Positions 58,144 to 64,000 of a DNA stretch of 64,000 bases are shown here, one piece after another (the first letter of the stretch is position 1; each line of letters begins with the position of its first letter). This DNA is from Anniella stebbinsi (lineage: Eukaryota > Chordata > Lepidosauria > Squamata > Anniellidae), in assembly GCA_029215795.1 (NCBI GenBank), contig JARDYH010000002.1:109552501-109616500 (forward strand), written 5' to 3'. The notes under the pieces were generated by a model. That model worked only from the letters and a program-made list of their open reading frames with translations. It had not been told where the DNA came from and searched no databases. The position numbers and the translations under genes were made by a program.

Positions 58144-58532
58144 CAGGGCTGTCAAACCTCTTTCAACCCATGGGCTGAATTCAATTTTGGAGAAGCTCGG
58201 GGGGGGGGGGCGCATTCCAGTGGTGGGTGGGGCCAAAGGCAAAGGGGGGAGGGATCAAGGCAGGGCCATAAAACAAATGCCAGCATGTTTTGGCTTAAAG
58301 ATCGTACTGCCAGCAGCTGTGCCTTACGAGAGGCATTTCAACCTTTTAGAATGGTGGGGGGACACATGTAAATTTTGGGAAACCACCAAATAATCTGGCA
58401 GATATGGGAGGAAGCAGTAATCTCCTGGTGACAGAAAGGAGGGGGAATGATCTTCTGAGGAACCCCAGTGGGCCAGAGTTGGCCCCTAGGCAATCCTGGT
58501 TTCATCCATGGCCATGAGGTTCAACGCCTCTG
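58144..58532. mobile_element. hAT-like non-autonomous element, 389 bp
   Basis: CAGGGCTGTCAAACCTCTTT and GAGGTTCAACGCCTCTG are inverted ends. It shares GGAGAAGCTC, TTTTGGCTTAAAG and GGCATTTCAACCTTTTAG with the 22435 copy. Confidence 0.75.
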
Positions 58533-58890
58533 CTCTAAACTGCCAGCCTTCATCCCTTTTAGGCCAGAGCCCACTGTGCAATGAAAGAACCATCTCAAGT
58601 TTTTTCCTGTTTTTTTTTTTAAATCTTCATACTCTGTCTGTCTCTTTCTCTTTCTTTCAGTTATCTCCTTCCTTCACTCATTCCCTGCTATGCACCCGTG
58701 ATGTAACTCCCTTCAGGTAGAGTAGTAATGTGCCAGTTGAAGATGCTCCCCGAGACCCAGCCTTTTCAGACTAAATTACCTCACAAGCAATTCTTTCGCA
58801 GCCACCTCTGGCCACCCTGTGCTTCTCAACCTTTGGTGGAACAAGTCAGCCCCTTCCTCAGTAATTCAGCTTCTGGTGAGACTATCTGGA

Positions 58891-59204
58891 GGGTTTACAT
58901 GTCCACAGGGTGGTTAATAAGTCACAATGTTTTGTTAACCATCCTGTAGGTGCTGGTTGCGGGCCTGCCAGATTTAGATAATTATCCTCACTTGCGCAGC
59001 TTGTTGTGACATCTGAACCCAGCACGAATGGTTGGTTGGGGTGCTTAGCAAACCACCCAGCACCCTTGCCAGGCTTGGACATGACAACAAGATGTGCCAC
59101 TGAGTATAATTGTGCAAATCCAGCAGGCACGCAACCGGCGCACGCAGGGTGGTTAACAAGACACCTGTGGCTTATTAACCACCCTGTGATCGTGTGAACC
59201 AGTC
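58891..59204. mobile_element. MITE with GGGTGGTTAATAAG arms
   Basis: CACAGGGTGGTTAATAAG at 58914-58931 pairs with CTTATTAACCACCCTGTG at 59171-59188, with further arm pairing inside. A fragment is at 12050-12130. Confidence 0.75.
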
Positions 59205-60366
59205 TGTTGTCTTGATCCCCGGTGCACATTTAGCTTGTGCCAACACGCAAGACAAATTTGCCGTTTGTGCAAAGAGTGAGTTAGCCTTGCTTACAGGATT
59301 TTTGCAGGGTTAAAGAAAGCCACCCCCATCCCACCTCCCAAATGTCTTTGTCTCTCCTTTACTACTGAAATCTGCTTTTTTTGTGATTTTTTACTGCTGA
59401 AAGTGCTTTTGTGATTATTATTTTTTTACAAAGATCATGAAAAACTGAATCTGAACCTAGGACTCTAAGCTCCTTCCCTGGCTATATAGGTTTAGGTTTC
59501 ATGATTAAAGTTTCTCACTATTAAGAAATAGCATCGGCATTTGCAGCTGCTCGCTCACATGCTGCTTGAATGCCCTGCTCCACTGTGGAGAACTGTGTTT
59601 TGATTATGAGGGGTGGAAACATTTGGAGTCAGTTTCTGATTCTTCCAGCCTCAGGTTTGATCTTAGAGGAGATGTTTAGCTTCTGTTTGGCTGAGTTATC
59701 CTTCTTGTAAAATGAGACGTTTAATGCTGACTTTGTGTGCCTTCCCTCTTCAAGCTGTAAACCCTCTTAATCTTCCAACAGAACTGCCAATTTGTACATT
59801 GTCTAGAAATAGGCCCCAAACAGTGAATGTTAAACATTGGAGCACGTGACTCATCCTATTGATGTCTCCAGGCTTATTCATGGCTTTAAGTTGCTTTTTC
59901 TGAGTTGGAGGGCACTCAAAGTAGCATTCTCCAGTAGCTGTTGTGATGACAATAAGCGGGATTGAGGTGGTGTGTGCAGTATTTTGAAATCCTCTGTAAT
60001 CTGGGCATCTATAGAGCCTTTGATCAAAGCCTGTGAGGGCAGGAGATTCTCAACGGCACGTGACTTGAAAGGATAAGCTTTCCTTAGTTCCCCAGCTGTG
60101 GCAGCCCAGGAGTTTCTCTTCCACCACCAAGAATTTTGCAAGACAAACTTGCGGAGTGGCAGATTTACGGAGTTGCCAGGTGGGCACACATATCCCTTGG
60201 ACAGAGATAGCCTGGCCACAGTTATCCATGCCACAATGATTGACTACTCGAATATGTTGCAGCAGGGGCACAAACAAGAAGGCAGGTTCACAGGTAGACT
60301 CAGGCAGAGAACACAGATAGTACAAGGGACAGAGGCACAAATATGCAGGGGACGTGGATAGACAGT
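59205..60366. other. Intron 5, no gene
   Basis: No repeat ends or coding homology recognised. Confidence 0.4.
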
Positions 60367-60473
60367 GAGCCTATCTACACTACTGCTTTAAAATGGTTTA
60401 TAACAGTTTTAAACCGGTTAAACCAGTTTAAAACTGTTATAAACCGTTTTAAAGCAGTAGTATAGATAAGCTC
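60367..60473. mobile_element. 107-bp near-perfect palindrome, copy 1
   Basis: GAGCCTATCTACACTACTGC runs through TTTATAACAGTTTTAAACCG and back to GCAGTAGTATAGATAAGCTC. It is a MITE-like fold-back composed mainly of T/A-rich TTTATAAC words. Confidence 0.85.
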
Positions 60474-60596
60474 AGGGACACGGAGCCGAGAGAGTAAAAG
60501 GAGATAATACACGGAACACACAAATCTGTCTCTTTCCCCTTTCTCACTCACACACACTCAGATGCTCAGGGGCTCAAGTTGATGGTTGGGAACACA

Positions 60597-60714
60597 GAGC
60601 CGATCTACACTACTGCTTTATAACGGTTTATAACAGTTTTAAACCATTATAAACCGTTATAAACCGGTTTAAAACTGTTATAAACCGTTATAAAGCAGTA
60701 GTGTAGATTGGCTC
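60597..60714. mobile_element. 118-bp near-perfect palindrome, copy 2
   Basis: GAGCCGATCTACACTACTGC and GCAGTAGTGTAGATTGGCTC are the ends. The centre is expanded by an extra CATTATAAACC unit relative to copy 1, 123 bp upstream. Confidence 0.85.
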
Positions 60715-60789
60715 ACTGTTTGAAAAAAAACTGGAAGAACACTGTTGACGAATGCAGAGCTTCCATAACATTTCTAGCCGGCCGAAAAA

Positions 60790-61470
60790 TTCCACTGGTT
60801 AGCAACTCTTTTTTTCTCCTTCATTCCCCCTCGCTTTTTTATTGTGAATATAACAAAACAGAACAAAAAGATAAATCGTGAAAAGGGGGGAAATTACATA
60901 TATTGGAATATCATCATTTTTCCATCAGGTATTTTTAAAAAAGGGGAAGGGGAGAGTTATGCATAGGTTTTAAGAAAAGCAGACCATATGGACATGTATT
61001 TATCCATTCGCATGTCACACCTATATAACACCTGTTCAAACGTTGATAACGTTGTTAAATCCTCAATCCACTGCATTATGGGAGGTGAGCATTTTTCCTT
61101 CCAATGTGAATAGTATAAGTCTTTTAGCTGTCATAAGGGCTCTGAAAATCCATTTGCACAGACCATGTGTTGGCTTCCAAGAAGCCGGTAGATAGTTTAG
61201 GAGGACAGACACATCATTCCCTATTAAAGATGGTTTCAGTACAAACTTTATCCTTATTATAACCTCCTCCCAAAAGGGGGCAACTACTGGGCATTGCCAA
61301 AACTTATGAATTAAAGAAGCATGAGGTGCATTTCATCTCCAACAGTTATGTAAGTGAGACAGACCCTTATTGAAAAGGCGTTGTAGAGTCCAATAAACCC
61401 GAAACAAGATATTTGTTTTGCTGAATAAGACGTAGACAATTCTAAGCATCTTTCTTATGTGCCATGGCTT
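60790..61470 (-). mobile_element. L1-clade LINE ORF2 C-terminal fragment, minus strand
   Basis: The minus strand reads TLQRLFNKGLSHLHNCWR, stop, NAPHASLIHKFWQCPVVAPF and WEEVIIRIKFVLKPSLIGND, the C-W-R...W-x-CP...FW motif near the L1 ORF2 C-terminus. A 3' UTR follows toward 60790. The in-frame stop marks it as dead. Confidence 0.88.
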
Positions 61471-62032
61471 ACCCTCTCTAAGCAGCCTCGTATCATGCTA
61501 GGTGGCTGCTTGCACATTGCCAGAAATGGGGACAACACCCCCCCATGGATTTTCATAAAATGTACATATGCTAATATAATGTATAGATATGAAATAATGC
61601 AAAATGGAAATAATTACTGTAATTTTATTAGAAATGCCATATATCTTACCATAGTGGGGGAGACTGTGACTGGGTGACCTGTGTCCCTGCTGTCCAGGTG
61701 CTCACTGTTGATGAGTAACTTCAAGCCCTCCGTTGCTCTCCCTTCTGATGGTTCTTTCTCTTTAAACCAGACTTGGATCTGGCAGCCCTTTCAAATAAAA
61801 GACTGGAGAGTAGGACAGAGGGACACTCTGCATTATGCCAGCCTAAACATCTCTGTGATTTGAGTTTCCAGTTCTCCTGACCAACGGCCACCAACGCCTT
61901 CCATGCTAATTTAAATAGAAAGAAGTGACTGATGTTTAGGTACAGAGTAGCATTCATTGGCCTGTCTATGCTAGGAAGGTAGTTCAGTCATTTGTGTGGA
62001 CTATGGTAAAGTTTCCACAGGCTGCTCTGGAG
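61471..62032. other. Intron 5, no gene
   Basis: Nothing recognised. Confidence 0.4.
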
Positions 62033-62167
62033 CAGGGCTGAGCAGGAAGTACATACCCCAATGTTTTGGACTTCAACTCCCAGCTTTCCTGATGATTGCC
62101 CATGCTGGCAGGAGCTTCTGGGAGTCAAAGTCTGGAACATCTGGAGATCTACCTTCTGCCACCCCTG
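62033..62167. mobile_element. 135-bp palindromic MITE
   Basis: CAGGGCTGAGCAGGAAGTAC pairs with CTACCTTCTGCCACCCCTG. Flank match is weak (five of eight). Confidence 0.6.
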
Positions 62168-62510
62168 CTTTGTGGGACTCCCAATGTCCTCAAAAGGCCC
62201 ATTGGCCTACTGTCTGACAACCTTGCTTTAGCCACTGCATTGCATCTTCATCCTTTTATCCTTTTTACTATTTGAATGACATTTTTGCCCATTTCCCCTT
62301 CCTAACAATTCCATTTGAGACAATTACGTGAATTTCCACTCTTCCATAAGGAACTGAGGTCCCAGGTGACTTGTTCAAAGAGATCCTGGCTCTGCCGTAA
62401 TCTGTTTCCACCTCTTACCTTTGCCTAAAGCTCCATTTTGCATTAAGCTTTTGGCTGGCAACAGCTGTAATGCCGCTCCTTCTTGCACTGGAGGAGCTGG
62501 CACTATGGTT

Positions 62511-62760
62511 ATCTATCTATTTATCATCTTTCTATCTATCTATTACATTTATATACCACTTTATTTCCTCCGAGGAACTCAAGGCGGTGTACATAATCTT
62601 CCTCCTCCCTATTTTATCCTCACAAAAACGGCTCTATGAGGTAGGTTGGGCTGAGAGTCTGTGAATGGCCCAGAGTCACCCAGTGAGCTTCCATGGCCGA
62701 ATGGACCTGGATCTCCTGACTTCCAATCCAGTATTCTAGCCACTGCACTACACTGGCTTC
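62511..62760 (-). mobile_element. tRNA-derived SINE, minus strand
   Basis: The reverse complement begins GCCAGTGTAGTGCAGTGGCT (A-box region) and ends GGTATATAAATGTAATAGAT. The body has TGTGAGGATAAAATAGGGAG as at 41.5 kb. A (TATC)n run lies at 62511-62541. Confidence 0.82.
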
Positions 62761-62920
62761 TTATGCCAGTGTTGCCCAGTTTCTGTGAAGGATGATACTG
62801 GTATGGAAAGGAACCACATGGCACCAGAGTAATGAAAGGAGGGGGCCCTAGGAGTAAATAATTCTAGCATTGGCTATGTAGGAACGAGGTCTATTGCCCC
62901 CCCCCTTTGACATTCTAGGA

Positions 62921-63046
62921 CAGGCTTCCCAAATCTGGTCCCCTCCAGAAATGTTAGACTGCAATTCCCATTATTCCCAGTCAGCATGGCCAATGATGGG
63001 AGTTACAGTCTGACACACTTGAAGGGCACCACATTGGAAAAAGCTG
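62921..63046. mobile_element. 126-bp palindromic hAT-like MITE with perfect TSD
   Basis: CAGGCTTCCCAAATCTGGTC pairs with GGGCACCACATTGGAAAAAG. TTCTAGGA is duplicated at 62913-62920 and 63047-63054. Confidence 0.88.
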
Positions 63047-63054
63047 TTCTAGGA

Positions 63055-64000
63055 GATGGCATCCAAAAATATTGTGGTTTCTTCCTCCCCAAGACTGTTC
63101 TCTTCCCCCACACATCCTCCATGAAAAAAAGAATGGCTGAGTATGTTCTTAAACAGCTCCGAAAAGATTTCATCCTCTAGTAACCTCCAGCCGTCTCTAG
63201 CCTGGCTCTCTCCTCAAGCCCTCTGGTGACAGGGAATTATTTTGCTTGTAGAACAAAAACGCTACAGGGAACATGTAACCGGAGAATCGGGCTAGAGAGC
63301 ATTGACCGACAGTAACCCCAGTGCCTTCATGTTTGGGAGAAGAATAGGAAGTGTTTCTTTCTTTCCCCTTCATAACTCTTCGAGCAGACTGGTATTCTGC
63401 CAAGTCAGGTCTGAGTTGCACGATAATAATGCTGAACGGCATGAAGGGAGAGAGGGAGTGAGAAGACCGTTCTTCATAGCATGCAGTATCTCTGCCATCT
63501 TCATTCTCTCCTTTCCCCCACTTCCCGCCCACCTCATCCTTCAATCTCTGTGGAGATTTATGGAGTTCTCCTTCCAGCCCTCTTGTTACGCTGAGTGTTT
63601 CTTGTCAGCAACTGAGCTAATCAACATTTTAAAAATATCAGGTGGCCTCTCACAGACCAGCATCTGCTGCTTTCCCTTGGGATCTGGCAATGTGAGGGAA
63701 TGTGAACTGCAAACTGAGGCAACAGTGCATTATTGCCTCCTTGTCTCAGAAGCAGTGCTTTGCTACCAGCTACCATTGGGTGAAGCCTTAGCAGCCATGT
63801 TGGTTCCACAGCTCAAGAGAAAGAAAAAAATAATTGACAAGGGAATGCACTTTTTATTTGGAATGAGGTCTTTTAAGGTGCAGGATTAAAACTTTTGAGT
63901 CCCAGCAGTCTCCTCCTCAGGTTGGATGGGGTGGTGGCGAGATATGTCCATCCATAACTATGTGTAGAGCATATAATTTAGGCAAGTGATTTTTCAAGCT
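63055..64000. other. Intron 5, right edge
   Basis: A 195-codon open frame (63302-63889) lacks any family resemblance or splice context and is read as chance. Exon 6 is not present before the edge. Confidence 0.4.

Larger units (their letters stand above)
2080..64000 (+). other. ABCA1: ABCA1 transcription unit, 5' part (exons 1-5, continues beyond window)
   Basis: The primary transcript starts about 30 nt after a TATA box and runs off the right edge. Five exons are placed by GT-AG junctions and by matching the ABCA1 protein in frame: 2080-2258 (non-coding), 23997-24135, 32668-32761, 37010-37151 and 39074-39192. Donors are gtaaaa, gtaagt, gtaagt, gtgagt and gtaaat. Exon sizes 94, 142 and 119 bp for exons 3-5, and the intron phases 0, 1, 2, 1, agree with mammalian ABCA1 as I recall it. 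Exon 6 is not found, so intron 5 exceeds 24.8 kb. The paralogues ABCA4 and ABCA7 fit less well: the stretch [20 protein letters not shown] is ABCA1-type. The exact transcription start is estimated, not observed. Confidence 0.93.

Noticed and set aside
63302..63889. 195-aa open frame on the + strand
   Set aside because: It opens at a non-ATG codon, shows no family motifs and lies deep in intron 5. Read as chance.

Overview
This is vertebrate nuclear DNA, most likely from a squamate reptile (lizard). The evidence is interrupted GT-AG genes, very long introns, and a repeat mix typical of reptiles: L2, CR1 and L1 LINE fragments, tRNA- and 5S-derived SINEs, and many short palindromic hAT- and Harbinger-like MITEs. 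No bacterial, organellar or intact viral genes are visible. The species assignment is inference.

The only cellular gene I can support is the 5' part of ABCA1, the ABC-A cholesterol and phospholipid exporter, on the + strand. Its promoter lies at about 1.92-2.08 kb and keeps the vertebrate ABCA1 order: E-box, AP-1-like site, DR4 LXR/RXR element, TATA box. Non-coding exon 1 ends at 2258. Exon 2 (23997-24135) carries the start codon at 24070 and a short upstream ORF. Exons 3 (32668-32761), 4 (37010-37151) and 5 (39074-39192) follow. Together they encode residues 1-140: the N-terminal cytosolic leader, the first transmembrane helix and the start of the first large extracellular domain. I find no exon 6, so 39193-64000 is read as the first 24.8 kb of intron 5.

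Layout: 1-1.92 kb is upstream flank with two MITEs. Intron 1 is 2.26-24.0 kb, intron 2 is 24.1-32.7 kb, intron 3 is 32.8-37.0 kb, intron 4 is 37.2-39.1 kb, and intron 5 runs from 39.2 kb past the window. All the other features are transposon remnants and simple repeats. Many elements still have readable terminal inverted repeats and target-site duplications (TSDs). The best are two 320-bp fold-back elements (140-bp arm, 40-nt loop, 140-bp arm) with perfect 8-bp TSDs, an 862-bp hairpin-rich hAT-like element, a 1.3-kb hAT-like element with an L2 nested inside it, and two full-length Harbinger-like copies in opposite orientation within intron 1.

I see no previously undescribed gene system. The points most worth checking are the upstream ORF, the conserved promoter, the structured MITE families that would be transcribed in ABCA1 pre-mRNA, and a repeat-poor AT-rich block in intron 1 that may be regulatory.
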